Shown piece by piece: positions 33,000 through 46,080 of a DNA stretch of 64,000 bases; positions within the stretch are counted from its first letter, which is position 1; every line of letters starts with the position of its first letter. A model generated the notes under the pieces. That model was not told where the DNA came from. It searched no databases and worked only from the letters and a program-made list of their open reading frames with translations. A program made the position numbers and the translations under genes. The stretch lies in contig NC_068977.1 of the NCBI RefSeq assembly GCF_016808095.1, forward strand, positions 11,778,479-11,842,478, written 5' to 3'. The DNA comes from Vigna angularis. Its lineage: Eukaryota; Streptophyta; Magnoliopsida; Fabales; Fabaceae.

Positions 33000-33934
33000 T
33001 TTTCTACAAAAATTTTGGTTTAGCAGTGGTCACAATTTTGATGTTCAATGCATGGAATTATGGTTGTAATGAGTATATGTTAATGATTGGTAAATATTGT
33101 GTGTAGAAGTAATCATATTCAATGGTGCAGTGCCTAGTTGCTAGTTGTTATAGTAATTTTAAGCCAATTGATAATGTTTGAGTGTCGACACATGATAATA
33201 GGTTTATTACAGTGATGATTACTTGTTTACACATGATAATATGTTTGAGCACTCTTCAGACTGTGTGAGACAATAAGAATGGGTTTGAGTACCATACTCT
33301 CTATTCTGTGTGACCGTTAACGAGAGGAAAGTTGTTGGCTCTTTAAGAGGAACATGTCCTTAACTGTGTGTGTGAGACTACTCAACCGCCTTGTAGGGAA
33401 GTTGGTATGTGTGACTTTAGGCTGTGTGACAAGAGACCATTGTGAGGAGTCTATGTGACAAGAGATCAATGAGAGAGTATGTCTATCTGACTTTAGACCT
33501 TTGAGTGACTTCTGAGGTCGAGATGTGATCATTGAGATGAAAGAAAAGTGAATAGGTTTTAGAACCCTTGTTCTATTTGTTTTGATGATGTTATTATTGT
33601 GTTTGATTCTTTAGCTCACCTATGTGTTTTGTGTGTTTATTGCGATGATCGTAGAACATGAGTGTTGTACGAGAGCAAACAGAAATGCTAAAGTCAATGG
33701 TATGAAATAGATGACATGAGATGGGATGTGCTTTCGGGAGCTTAAACATTCATCTGGTTTTTATGAACGAAATTTTCTTTATAAATTTAATTTGATGTTT
33801 TAATTTATTTGAATGTATGGATATTGAAATTTTAAAGTTGTAATAAAGTTTAGTTCTTTTGGACTTTTAACTTTGTCTTTATAAATATTTCGATTTTAAT
33901 GCGTTTAAGGGACTCCTAGAGTTGGGATGTTACA
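33000..33934 (+). repeat. Gypsy-type LTR 3' portion
   Basis: Ends in GAGTTGGGATGTTACA (33919-33934), the terminus of TGTAACATCCC-type plant Gypsy LTRs. Upstream are GTGTGACAAGAGA repeats (33424-33470) and a TTTATAAATATTTC block. The 5' end and any coding region were not found. Confidence 0.45.
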
Positions 33935-34150
33935 AAAACTAAAGCAGAATAAAGTACAATACGTTCATGCATTTAATGATTTTTACATTAAGAGAGCATT
34001 GAAGTATGATTCCTAATATAAGTGTTTAGCGCGGGTCTAAGTTTTTCAAAGTAATATCACAATTGATAAGTTATATAGCATTTACTACTTCTTTCATTAG
34101 ACGTGCTTTGTCAAATATTATTTGACACGTAATTGTTTATCAAGCTAGCT

Positions 34151-34455
34151 TATGGATGGTAAAAAAATATGCGGGTACAGGTATCCGCGGATAAAATCCG
34201 CGACAGATAGTTATTACTCGTAGATATTTATTACCCGCGGGTAACGGGTAACGGGTATTTTAATACTCGCTTCTAAATGGGTTGAATGCGGATAGTATAC
34301 TACCCGACCCGCGAGTATCCGTTACCCACAAAAAATAAAAAAAATAATTAATTTATATATTTTTTAATTAAATTTAATTAAAAATAAAATAAAAATATAT
34401 TTTATTAGATTAAATTTAATCAAAATTAAAATTTAATTTATATTTAATTAATATT

Positions 34456-34486
<31 letters not shown>

Positions 34487-34655
34487 TTTTAAAAATATAT
34501 AAAATACTTTCTTTTATATTTTATGAGTAGCAAGTAGCTGGAGGTTTCAAAATTTTTTTTAAATTGATACTCACGCGAATAACAGACAGGTTACGAGTCG
34601 GTTTTTATTTTACGGGTCGGACAGAGTATCTATGCCCGACCCATTGTGATTTATA
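34151..34655. mobile_element. Decayed hAT-like element
   Basis: Left end ATGGATGGTAAAAAAATATG and right part CGACCCATTGTGATT resemble the common plant hAT-derived repeat whose subterminal regions alternate CGGGTA and TACCCG. Target duplication not visible. An AT microsatellite (34455-34476) is in the middle. Confidence 0.4.
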
Positions 34656-35560
34656 AAGCTAACGTTTAATAAAAATATTCTAATATGTGTTTTGTTTAAA
34701 CACTATATTTCACTAAACTATATTTTATTAAATATTATATATTAAACTTAAAAATTCAAGTTACTACTCGTTCTAGTCTCTAAAAACTTCAATTAAAGCT
34801 CCACAAGAGAGACGTTTGAAATGAATTCTCCTAATCTTGTTATTAGAATTCTTCCAATCCTTGGAACGAATAGGTTAGGTTGGCAATCTCACTACACATG
34901 CAGTGCCTGGAAAGAAGCCTTGGGCAGAATTAAGCCACACGAGCCAATCTTTCTTTGGATTTCGGGCAGGTCGAAGACAGATTAATATTAAAGGAAAAAT
35001 CTATGATTCATTTTCTACGAAGATTCTTCACAAAATTGAAAGTTATTAGCACATGTAACTATTGTGTCTTTGAAGTTTTATTAATTATGTATCTGCACCC
35101 GTTCACATGAAAAAACAGTTTTTTTTCAAGTATTTTACATAAAAAGTATATTAATGCACAATATGCAACAAAACTGTAACAGTAAAAAGCAAGTAAATCT
35201 ACCCTTCTTTCTTCTTTCCTTGTTCCTGCAACTATGAGTAGAATTATGGTGGAGCCATCTGCCAAGCTATATTCTTTCTCATTTTTTTTTCCTTCCTTAC
35301 AATTTTCCATACTGCCCATTCCTCTCCAACACATCAATCACTTCACATATGCCTCACATCCCTTCGCCACACCTCCAAATTACTATTAATGTATGCTCTC
35401 ACCCACTGCATCTATACCTTCAACAGTGCCAACTCATCATTTCAAATAGTTTTAAAACATTATAATAAAAGGATTAAAGTTTATCATTGGAACAAGTAAA
35501 TTGGTTAAACATTAGATTAATATTAAGGAATATATATATCACTATAAGATCGGTCTCTAG
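34656..35560. other. Intergenic DNA upstream of the KCS 3' end
   Basis: A 54-codon ORF (34821-34985, plus) has no recognised domain. Otherwise AT-rich, no element named. Confidence 0.45.
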
Positions 35561-35747
35561 AAATATGACGGGTACAAGATGCAAAGGCCAAAAGTGGTTG
35601 GCCACGAAACGAAGCTAGAGAACACATGCAAAGGCCAACTACATAATTCTTCTTCTTCCCTTAACCAGACAACACACATGCATGAGAGGAAACCCTAAAT
35701 CGAAAACCTTAACAGCAGAACAAACGAACAACCGAAACCATAATGCC

Positions 35748-38700
35748 TTATTTATTAGTCTTGACGGGGAGAGGATCAATCTTGACAGGAAAATTACCAA
35801 TCTCATCCCTCCACGCGCTCCTGCAGGACCCAACGTCGATGGTGTTCAAGGCAAGCCACACCGCAGTGTTGCACTTGAACCCCGACCCAAACGCCATCTG
35901 CCACACCCTATCACCCTTCTTCACCCTCCCCTTCCCCTCACAATACGCCAACTCGTACCACACGGAACTCGAAGAAGTGTTTCCGAACCTGTACAGGGTC
36001 ATTCTAGAAGGTTCCATGTGCCAGTCTTCGAGCTCCAAACTCTTCTGCATGCGGTCCAGCACAGCTCGCCCTCCCGTGTGGATGCAGAAGTGCTCGAAGG
36101 CAAGCTTGAAGTTGGGCATGTAGGACTCGATCTTCGTCTTCAGCACCTTCCTCTCGATTAGGTTTGATAAGAACTTTATCTTCTCCGAGAGTGGGAGAAC
36201 CAAAGGGCCGAGCGACGTGATGTGGACTTTCAGGGCGTCGCGTGCCACGTTCATCAGCTCTTTAGAGAGCGACACACCCACCTTGTTCTCCTCGTCTTCC
36301 TCCTGGAACACACAACTGTAGCTGTTGTCGTCGGCGCCCACGTGCGTTCGGAGCGTGTGGAGGAGCTGGTACTTTGCGCGGCGCCGGTCCGACGGGTGAC
36401 TGGAGAGTAGCGCGGCGGATCCGCCCATGCGGAAGAGACAGTTCACGAGGAGCATGGACGGGTTGTTGCCCCAGTACATGCTGGAGATCTCATTTTCCGT
36501 GCTCAGAACCAGCGCGTACGAGTTCGGGTGTGCCTGCAAATAAAAAATAGGGCAAAATGAATAAAATTAAATATATAAAAATTCGAAATTATTTTTAAGC
36601 CTGTGCATCTCTGTTACGATATTAATTGTATCAGTTATTCATTTACTTTTGGTAGATATATCTATAAAAATGTTTATTTAAACTCCTTTTATCTGTCTCA
36701 TATCAGCGACCCACTTTGATACCTGGTAAATATTTTACCAGTTTTCCATTCAAGATGGGTCTACTTCATCTCATCGTACAACTACTCACAGTGTTGATCC
36801 TGATCACTCAATCTCATCATAATACTCCTAAAGCTAACTTATTAAGTTCACTTTTTGGCGTCAAGTACGTGGCCCCACGCACGAGCAATGTAGCTGTTCA
36901 AACAACACAAATGCCGCCTAGAGAAATTATACGTGCAAATCCAAAATAATTAATCACAATGGTGACAAAATAGGTATGGCATCATGAAAATAAAAACAGA
37001 AAATACTTATTAAAAAGATAGTGAAATAAATTAGAGCGAATCGATTTCTGTATACTTTCACCTTTTCAAAATTTGAATATTTTTTATTTTTATTTTGGTT
37101 TGGTTATTTATTGTTAAATATGTTAATCTTCTTCTATGCACGTATAAGAGAATTGTTGACCTAATATATCATTAGTTAGATAGTTTATAGGGAAACGTAT
37201 GATATTACTTTAATGTTTACCATCGAAAACTTTTCTCGCACATTTTACCCTAATGTATTTTAATTCTTTTGTATTTTTAAATATGTAAACATGTGACAAA
37301 TTATTCTTGTATCCCAAAAGTTAAATCGATTTGTTACTAATTTCTTCAGAACAATGTGTATCACTACTAAGATGATGATAAAAATGTATGAAGAAGAAAA
37401 GGTAAATATTTAAAATGAGTAAAAAAGGAAAGTTGACAATGAATGATTGATACATGATGATAAAGTGAGTAAAATAGATTCGAAATAAAAATAATTGAGT
37501 GATAAATAACAAATTATTTACACCTTATTCCTGCTTCCCTTTTTATTTATAAATAAAATACTCATTTATATTTTCTTTTTAAGTATGAACAAATTTTAAC
37601 CACTTTTACTTTTTTAGTAATATTTTTCCTAATATATCTAAACATCAATTAATTTCTGAACTTTTGTTTCTTTAATTAATGTCTGAGGCTGTAGCAAGTT
37701 TGGTTGGAAAAAATTTTCGGCCTTAAAATTCATATGATCATCAAATTGGTCTCATGTGGGCATTAAATTTTCAGGCTACAAGGTTTAAATGCCTTTGAAT
37801 GGATTATGAGCTTTTATGGTAAGAGATAGGGTGGGTAACCATCTCTACCCTACAAACAAACTTCATTTTATTTTGATTCCTAACTCCTAGAGATATCTTG
37901 TGCTGACATGTGTTTGATTTTATTAAAAATAGTTTATTTTTCTTATAAAAGTATACAATTAAAAAACAGAAAAAAAATATGGAAGAAAAAAACTGAAAAT
38001 GAAGAACACTGATTTGCATATACCTTGTTTTCTTCTTACCTCATCTTTATCTTTCCTTTTATTTTTTTTACAATAATTAATATATTAGTTTAATATTCAT
38101 TTTACGGGTATCCGAGTATTTTCTATAAAAATAAACTGGTTCTTAGTAACTTGTGCACTGCTGATGGCACTTTATCCGATGATACAGCTACATGAAATAA
38201 AACGTGGCCCCACCCAACCGACTCACGTAGCTGTTACATGAAACCTGGTACACTATATTTGACACTGTTAAATTTTCATACAAGAATTATATTCACAACC
38301 GAAAATATATGCTATGAATTACAAAGAGAGATAAGTTTTTTGTATTATTATTATTATCACATTTAATAAATTTTTACACATATTATATATTTATTATTTT
38401 TCTTTCAATCTCTTTTCTTACAAAAATAGAGTTATTTATTTAATAATCAAAATATCTCTAAAACGAGTTGTTAAACTAGTATAAATGATGTTAAAAATAA
38501 TATTTTCCAGCTTTTTTATGTGATATTTATTACTCTCTTTTTTTTATGTCTCTTTCAATGTAACTTTGGAGAAAAATGCTAAAGATATTTCAAACAAAAA
38601 ACTACAGTTTTCAATGCATAAATTATCCTGTTTATGTTTGAGCACATGCAGTGCAAGTACAAAACAATGGTTGCAGAGGAATCAAAAGAACACAACAAAG

Positions 38701-39891
38701 TGTTTTGATTTCCCCATTAATGGAGGAACATAGATGAGAGATGTAATTAATGATATGAAAGTTGAAAAGAAACGGAAAGAGGAAAAATGTGGAAAAAATG
38801 GTGTAAGAAAAAAGGAGATCTAAAAAGGTTGAGTTGGTACAATATGTGATAGTTTTGCGTACAAATTTGTGGAGGATCACATTGTTGATGAATATTTTTT
38901 AGACCTATGTGATAAAAGTTGGAGATACGCTTTTTATTTTTATTTTGTTCAAATTATGGAAATTGTAGATTTCCATCTTATTCAATAATTTATTAATAAT
39001 TATAATTTTGAATTATTAACAGAGTACTTATTATGAGAACTATTATAAAATTAGACTGGTGCATCTCTTTCAGTGTGTCATCTTTATTATATGCTATTTT
39101 CTCTCTTCAAAAATATCAAAATGTCTCGTTTCATGTTACATAGGTGAAAAATTGAAATGATTCAAAGTAGTTTTAGTTTCATGTTAATTATTATTATCTA
39201 CATATGGAACAAAATCTGCAACATATCTAACACAAGACATGAAAATTAATGAGCATGAATGATAAGCGAGAACCTGAAGGAGCTGTTTGGCAAAGTCAAC
39301 AGCAAGAACCCCTGCACTGCACCCCATGCCACTGAGATTATACGCCAGAATGTTCCCTCGAAGCTTGTACCGATTAATAATGGAGTCAGACAAGGACGGT
39401 GTGGGATTGAACAAGCAACAATTCACGACAAGTATCCCTATGTCCTTCGCTTCAATCCCAGTTTTCTCCAAAAGCTCATCAACAGCTCCGAAGAGCACCG
39501 TGTCGGTTTCCTTCCTTGCCTCGTCCAAAGTTAGCTTTGGTGGAATCGCCAACAGCCCCTCTGGAACATAGGTCCACGGTCCCAAGCCAGACCTGTCGAG
39601 AATCTTGGTCACGAGCTTGTAGTTTTCGTCGGAGAGAAACCCCACGCGCTTGGCTCTGTCCAGCAACGTTTCCTTGGAGCAAAGGCACGCCACGCTTGGC
39701 TTGAAGCATGCAAAGTCCACCAAGTAAACTTTGCAGGGTCGCTTCATTAAAAAGTGGTACAGCATTGCCATGGCCATGCATGATGCTATTATGATCGAAC
39801 CTCGTTGTTTTAACTCAGGGACGTAGAAACATGCTGTGGCGACAGCTAAAAGGAACGTGAACAAGATGTTCATGTTGAAATGGTGCAGCAT
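35748..39891 (-). CDS. KCS: 3-ketoacyl-CoA synthase (fatty acid elongase condensing enzyme), two exons
   Basis: Condenses malonyl-CoA with long-chain acyl-CoA in the ER fatty-acid elongase, the step that sets very-long-chain length for waxes, suberin or lipids. Exons: 39891-39274 (206 codons) and 36533-35748; donor CTTCAG|GT, acceptor TTTGCAG|, phase 0, product 467 aa. Two N-terminal membrane segments (about residues 6-22 and 31-46) precede the FAE1/CUT1-type domain. Catalytic residues: Cys191 in GMGCSAGV, His358 in FCIHTGG, Asn391 in RFGNTSSSS; Cys-to-His (167) and His-to-Asn (33) spacings fit the family. NPTPSL and GSGFKCN motifs are present. The intron of 2740 bp is long and holds no second gene. 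The start at 39891 is the first Met; the next Met is 6 codons on (MNILF). Substrate specificity and KCS subfamily number cannot be read from sequence alone. Confidence 0.95.
36534..39273 (-). other. 2.74-kb intron of the KCS gene
   Basis: AT-rich, with no gene or clear element. Two related segments share ACGTGGCCCCACSCA and TGTAGCTGTT-type text (36869-36900 and 38201-38236), a partial internal duplication. Confidence 0.7.
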
Positions 39892-39962
39892 TGTTTAGGG
39901 TATGCTGTTGAGTGAGAAGTTTTCTGCTGGGGTTGTGAGGAGGGAGGGTGCAAACGATGGAA

Positions 39963-39971
39963 ATATATATA
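39963..39971 (-). promoter_or_regulatory. Candidate TATA box of the KCS gene
   Basis: Minus-strand CTATATATATTT about 75 bp upstream of the start codon. Spacing is short but plausible. Confidence 0.5.
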
Positions 39972-39974
39972 GAG

Positions 39975-41085
39975 AATGATTCTTAGGGTAGAGTGAGTGT
40001 GGGCATTTCAGTAAAGGAAGTTAAGAGGTAAAGGGTGGCAGTTAGAAGCCATAACTGTTAGTAATTGTTTTTGTCAGGAGTTAGCTTTGGTGTTAGTTTA
40101 CAGTTGGTGAATGTCTTCCAAAGATAATAATAATATCACTTTATTTGATCAAATTAAATAAGGGTGAAACTTATATTCCGGAGCAAACTAAAATTGAACT
40201 TTTGGAGATTTGGTGATTTGGTGAGAGAGGAAAGAGCAAAGGAGGGGTTGATTAGAATAAAAATGGGGATGTTTTTGGAGTTGACACCATTAGTGATGAT
40301 AGATTAATATTTATTATTTTTAAACACTTGGTTAATACTTATTATTTTATTTCTTTCTTATCACATTATAACACTTATAAAGTCTATTTTTGTAGGGTTA
40401 ATTTATCATTGATTTTGGATGTGTATTTCTCAAATTAATATATATTTGGATTTAAGAAAATGAGTTCAGTTGAAAATATTATAGTTTTTAAATCAATAAT
40501 TTAAGTTGAATTATACTTTTAAGTTGAATTGTACACAAATGAGCATATCTATGAAGAGCATCTCCAACGAACTTATTTTCTTTTTCGTATGTTAAGTGGT
40601 TTCATTTCATTCTCTCTTTGTATTCAACCTCTATGGATGAATGGTTGTATCCATGCAAGAGTTATTCTGACATCCAAGTTAGTCGGGTATGTCAAATAGT
40701 AATTGATATTGTAAAAAATAAATTGTCTTATTTATCTCAATGAGTGTACTATTTATATTATAATTATGGGTTTGTGGGCTCTCACCTATATAGACCTGGA
40801 TGGATTCAATGGCTCATTTACATCATGAGTCAATTGTTTGATTCATAATATGTTAAATTAAAGAATAGCACATCATTAGAGTATGGTAGACTAGTTTATA
40901 GTTAGATAGAAACATGTCGCGGGTAGCATCAGGCCATGTACAATATAAAAATGTTTTCAATGGAATTGGAAAACAATTTAGATGTCCAAACTAAAATTTA
41001 TAGTTATTGTGCTAGTCAATGTAGGAAAAAAATAATCCAATTCAAAGTTAATAGTATTTTGAGTCAGAAAGAGTTATCTTTTTAG
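39975..41085. other. KCS upstream and intergenic DNA
   Basis: Promoter-side sequence of the KCS gene, then AT-rich DNA; no element recognised. Confidence 0.5.
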
Positions 41086-42688
41086 TTTTTAGGTTAAACC
41101 CCTTTAGTTATCCCTATTTTTGTGGGTTTTTCCCAGTTCAATCCCCGTTTTATTAGAGTCTCCAATTTAGTCCTAAAAAATACTAATTTGAGTCAATTGG
41201 GCCCCTACCGTTAAATTGACTTAACAGAGTTAAATTTTTTATGAGCTGTAACGTTGACGTGGCCAGTTTTTGCCACATCACTCCTGCCACATCAACATCA
41301 TCTACCTCAACAACAGATGACCGTGTCAAAACAACAGCAAATGAAGATCAAAATATACTTTACTCAGAAACAACATCTAACGAATGTCATACTACGATAT
41401 AGGAGTTTCCGGTATCCTTTGTCCAAATATAAGTGCCCTCTCATTTTCCTAATCAAATGTTGGTTCATAAGCAGGAATGGGAGATTGACCAATGTGCTGC
41501 ACATCCAAGTAAATAAATAAAACCAAAATATGTATCAATAATGTTTCAACAAGCTTGAATTGTAAACTAGCAGAGAATCTCCAACAAAATAAAAAACAAG
41601 GAACTAAACCATCAACAACCTTTGGAACATCTGCATGAAGCAAGTCACCATCTGCACCTTCCGGAAACTGCCTTCCCGAAGTACTTGGTGCATCATCTTC
41701 ACTAATATCATCACCCTTCGTTCGCCTTGCCCTAATAAGCCGCATTTCTTCATACACCAACACTTTTGTTTAAAAAAGCACTTCCTGCAATCATTAATCA
41801 CCCATATGCTATCCAGTGTGTTATGATGCAGAAAAAGAAAGTTGGTATGATGAAGAAGAAGCAGAGGCAAAAAGAAAGAGAAGCACCCCCTTTTAACACA
41901 CAAAAACCCCTTTTTCATATGCCATTGTCATATGCCATTATTAGTATTAGCCAGTTCACATAAAAACCAAGATTCATATGTAATTCTTTGAAACAATTTC
42001 ACCATTGTGAAACCATCTACCATCGCGAGTCAAAAAATCAATCAGCCAAGAAATCCAAAATTGCATAACCTCCCTCGTCATTGTTTAAACATCACCAAGC
42101 CAAGAAACGTTCAAACAGTCATCGTGAGTGTTCTCAAACTACCACGATCTAGGAACCTGCAAACAATCAATCCTCTCACGAACTAGATGCCAAGAACCTT
42201 AATCGCAATCCCCTCTACGGCGTTCAACCTCCACCGCGAGTTCTCCCTTCATCCAGAAACTTACCCCGCAACAAACAACCACCCCTTTGCCACGACCCAA
42301 AAGCGCTCTAGTGTCGCTATCACCAAATCACGCAACCACCCTAAGATGCGAGTTCCTCTTCCATCACGAGATTCCTCCACACACAGTACTCCACTATCGC
42401 TATCACCAAATCGCACAGCCACCCTAAATCCCATTTCGAAATCCTTATTAGGGTTTTTGCTATTGAGAAAGATGACGCTGACGTGGCAGGAGTGATGTGG
42501 CAAAAACTGGCCACGTCAACTTCTCAACTCATAAAAACTTAACCCCTTTAAGCTAATTTAACGGCAGGGGCCCAATTGACTCAAATTAGCATTTTTTAGG
42601 ACTAAGTTGAAAATTATAATAAAACGGAGATTGAACTGGGAAAAATCCACAAAAAATAGGGATAACTAAAGGGATTTAGTCCTAAAAA
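41086..42688. mobile_element. Long-TIR Mutator-like element (about 1.6 kb)
   Basis: Inverted termini of about 215 bp: left 41086-41302 (TTTTTAGGTTAAACCCCTTT...) and right 42471-42688 (ending GGATTTAGTCCTAAAAA). They match in order on opposite strands, including AGTTATCCCTATTTTTGTGG, TTGAGTCAATTGGGCCCCT and GACGTGGCCAGTTTTTGCCA segments. No clean 9-bp target duplication was found. The interior has minus-strand open stretches (41763-41449; 42503-42261) without a transposase motif, and an internal repeat of CGCTATCACCAAATC at 42317 and 42397. It may carry captured host sequence. Confidence 0.75.
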
Positions 42689-42983
42689 ATGATTAGGACT
42701 AAAATATAATAACACTAGTTCAAAAATATGCTTTTACAATATTGATTAATGATGTTCTAAAGCTAACACAGTGAAAAAAATGTGATGGCATATTCCTAAT
42801 TAATGTTAACTTTTTAACTACGGTTGTTCTAATAACTGCTGTTAAAAATTCAAAATGAAGAAAAGACGACATTTTTACCATTAATCATTGTGAAACAAAA
42901 TTAAAAAATGACAATAATTTAATCCAAAATTGTCCTTAAAAGGCTAACTATAGAGATATAATGGTGGTTATTGCATGTAACCA

Positions 42984-43610
42984 CACTAGTGCAAAAAATA
43001 GAATTTATAGCAATTTTTATATGGATTATAATGCACTTGGTATAAAAGTGACACAGTGACATAATTGTAAATATTGTAAGACTGTTTATAACGATTCTAG
43101 ATCTAGACGATATAGAAAGTGGCGTGATGACAAAATTGTAACAGAATACAAAGATTTTTTATACCAGTTCGACCTAAAACTGATATACAAAGTGGTGTGG
43201 TGCCAAATTGTAATAAAATACAAAGTTTCTCTATATCAGTCAGACCTATAACCAGTATAGAAAGTGACTTTTTATATTGGTTTATCACTTTAACCAGTAT
43301 AAATGTTTAATTCTTCTACGAAGATTTTGTGCCTCATCTCATTTACGTCTAGTCTCCTCTTTTTGCATTCTCTAATGAGTTGTGTCCTCGTTTTGCCTTC
43401 TCATCACTGTGCCCTCCTTGTTCACGCCGTTGTGCCAAATTTATTGTCATTCTGGTTGCGTTTTGTCGTCATTGCCACTGTAATTACGTGTTCTTATCTC
43501 ATTTGTCCATTCTCTTATGGTGTTGTTTTGTCACCATCATCATCGCGTGGTGTGTTGGGGTGTTGTTCCTATTCTATATTGATGGCTACATGGTGAGCAA
43601 AACATAAACC
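42984..43610. mobile_element. CACTA-type element, 5' end only
   Basis: Begins CACTAGTGCAAAAAATAG and continues with subterminal units ATACCAGTTCGACCTAAAAC and ATATCAGTCAGACCTATAAC, then CTTTAACCAGTATAAA. Inverted versions occur in the same block. The other terminus was not found; 43610 is where recognisable element text ends. Confidence 0.6.
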
Positions 43611-44291
43611 CAAGTATCAATACGAAATGAAATAATGAAAATAAATTGGTAGTGAATGCAATGAAAGATGTAGAACTATGAAGAGGTTTAAAGGATTGGC
43701 TATGGTGTGTATAGTGGTAATGTGATCTAGATAGGTAACCCAGCTAGGGAAGAAAGCTAGAGAAGGATGAACTATCTCTCGCTAGTGACTTTTAAGCAAA
43801 GAGATAGGCTGAAGTGATCTCAACAACATTTCAGTATATTCTCAAAAGTGTCCAATACATGAGTGGAGCATTGAATTAATAAGGAATTCAGCCTTTAATT
43901 TTGAGGTAACTACTCTCTTGATCATCAAGCATTATGAAGGGATTACAAGTCATGTGGCAGTGCATGCAAAACACATTTAAACATATGGGGAAAACGTGGA
44001 AAATGTTGCATAGAAACTTCCAGATGTTGGCGCTGATCAAACTAGATTGGGGTGGAGCGAAAGTCATGTGAGGAGTCTAAATCAGTGCTTTTTGGAAGCC
44101 TACACTGAGCAACGTGTTAGGAAACTGAGCGACAACTCACTGAGGGTAAAACAAAGGATCATTGGGTGGTCTTTGTTCCCACTTCAAAAGTAATTTGAGT
44201 TGTCCTTCCTTTTGTTATGAAATCTTCCCAACCTTCTTGAATCCTTCGAGCCATGCTCTTAATGATGGGTCCATGGTTAGAACATAAGTTA
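43611..44291. other. Unassigned, LTR-like DNA
   Basis: Purine-rich text such as AGCAAAGAGATAGGCTGAAG suggests retroelement sequence, but there are no defined ends or coding parts. Confidence 0.3.
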
Positions 44292-45470
44292 TTGTTGATA
44301 GGGGGAGCAGTATAACGCAATTCCTTGTGTTTTGTTTTTGATAATGACAACAACAATAATATTTCTATATGTTTCTTGCACAACAACTGAAACATTTTAA
44401 TATGCATAGCTTCATTTACATATTTATTTGTGTGCAATGATGATTTTTTAGTAAAAAGGTTTTCAAAATTGCTTAAGTATAATACTTAACCGATTACACA
44501 ATTTCCTTAATAGGCTAAATCTGCTACATATTGAAAAGTGTTTTCATGTTAAGTCTTAATTGTCATAACTGTCATATTTTAAATCGTTTTGACTTATAAT
44601 GAGTGTGTAATCGATTACATTAATTGTGTAACCAGTTAAATAAATTTTAATTGAAATCTGGTATAGAACTGTTAAATACTTAACTGATTACATTAATTTG
44701 GTAATCGATTAAAATGCGTCAGGATTTTGAAAATGTTATAAATACTTGTCTTGCGCGCTGTTTCAAAACAAATTTGAGAAAATTCAATTTCATAACTAAT
44801 ATTTTGATTGAGTTTTGATTACAGGAAGTGTCCAAGAACCATCTTAAAGAATTAGGGATCAAATTTGGGTTAATACATCAAGATTCTGTCAAGAACTATG
44901 CTCAAAGGTTGCTGATCATATCTGCACTATTGGGGTGTTCCTGTGAAGATCAAGTTTATCTTTTTCAATCTGTAGATTGAGTTCCTATGTTGTTGTAATA
45001 GGGGAGAGAACTCTGGTTGTTCTCATTGAGAGTTGCCACTTCTCTCAAGGTATTCTTAGAGTTGGGATTGCTCTAAGGTGATAGAAAATTGGGATTGCTT
45101 TTTGGGTTGTGAGAGTGTGAGGGTGTTCACCTCTTGTTTGTTGTAACTGATATTGAGTGGGGAAGGAGAGTGCATTGAGAAGGAATCTCTGTATTCTTGC
45201 TTGTAAACTCGATCATTATAGTGGTTCCACTTCAACTAAGGTTGTTGAAGGAAGACTGGATATAGGCTTGGTTGAACTAGTATAAAAATCTGTTGGTTTT
45301 TCTATCCCTTGACTCTTTTACTGCATTATATTCTTTATTTTCTTGTGTGTTAAAGAAAGTTCTAAAGATTTTCCAAAAGATAATAAAAGAACATATTTTC
45401 AATAAGAACCAATTCACCCCTCTCGGTGCTGAGAAATAAGGCCTAACTATTCTTACAGTTATCATATATT
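44292..45470 (+). repeat. SIRE/Maximus-like Copia LTR
   Basis: A polypurine-like ATAGGGGGAGC (44298) is followed by TTTGATAATGACAAC, then several taatcgattaca / accgattacac motifs (44480-44720), a leader rich in TCTCAAGGTATTC and GTTGGGATTG, and a CCCCTCTCGGTGCTGAGAA 3' region. This order matches LTRs of SIRE-type Copia elements in legumes. Exact ends are uncertain and no polyprotein is attached. Confidence 0.65.
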
Positions 45471-46080
45471 CGACATCGTTGTAGTCGTGTGTTGTAATGT
45501 TGTTGTTATGCTATACTAATGTCATCACCATCATGTTCTCTCCTCCTCTCAGTTGTCTTCACCGTCCACCTCGTCTTCATTTTCTTCAAGATTAGCATTT
45601 CAACCTAACGTCTACATTAAATGTTTTGAATGTTTATAGATGTTAACTTGTATCAAAACATCTTGTCATACGTCTTGTCAGTAATTAATGAATCGCTCAA
45701 GTATATCATTCAAGGAGGGTTTGATGATGTATTGCACTTCTGACAATAGACAACACAAGACATTAGACTCTTATGAAAAGTAATTTTAGACATATTTTAG
45801 GGCGTTTTTCATTATACGATATTCTTTATGGGATATTTTCGCTTACAACACTTCTTTTTTATGTAACATATTTAAGCTTCAATATTATTACAATTTTTAT
45901 TAAAAGATATTTCAATTTCAGAGCTTAAGAGCGTATCGTATGTTTGGAACATATTCCTAAAATAGTTCCTTCAAGACATATTTTTCTATCCATCTCTCAA
46001 TGAGTACAAATCCTTAAGTATATTATCTCTAAAGCTTTCATGTAGGCTTCTTACTAGATTCATTAGGCGTTAAAGGTATG
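45471..46080. other. Unassigned intergenic DNA
   Basis: No gene; possible leader of the gag relict that follows. Confidence 0.4.

Noticed and set aside
34821..34985. 54-codon plus-strand ORF with Trp/Cys residues
   Set aside because: No recognisable domain, no promoter or splice context, and within the length expected by chance.
35682..36161. Plus-strand ORF of 159 codons opposite KCS exon 2
   Set aside because: Antisense shadow of a GC-richer coding exon without motifs.
39259..39704. Plus-strand ORFs opposite KCS exon 1
   Set aside because: Antisense shadows; the minus-strand protein has full catalytic context.
41449..41763. 104-codon minus-strand ORF as a host gene
   Set aside because: Lies inside a MULE between long TIRs, with no splice or promoter evidence; kept only as possible captured sequence.
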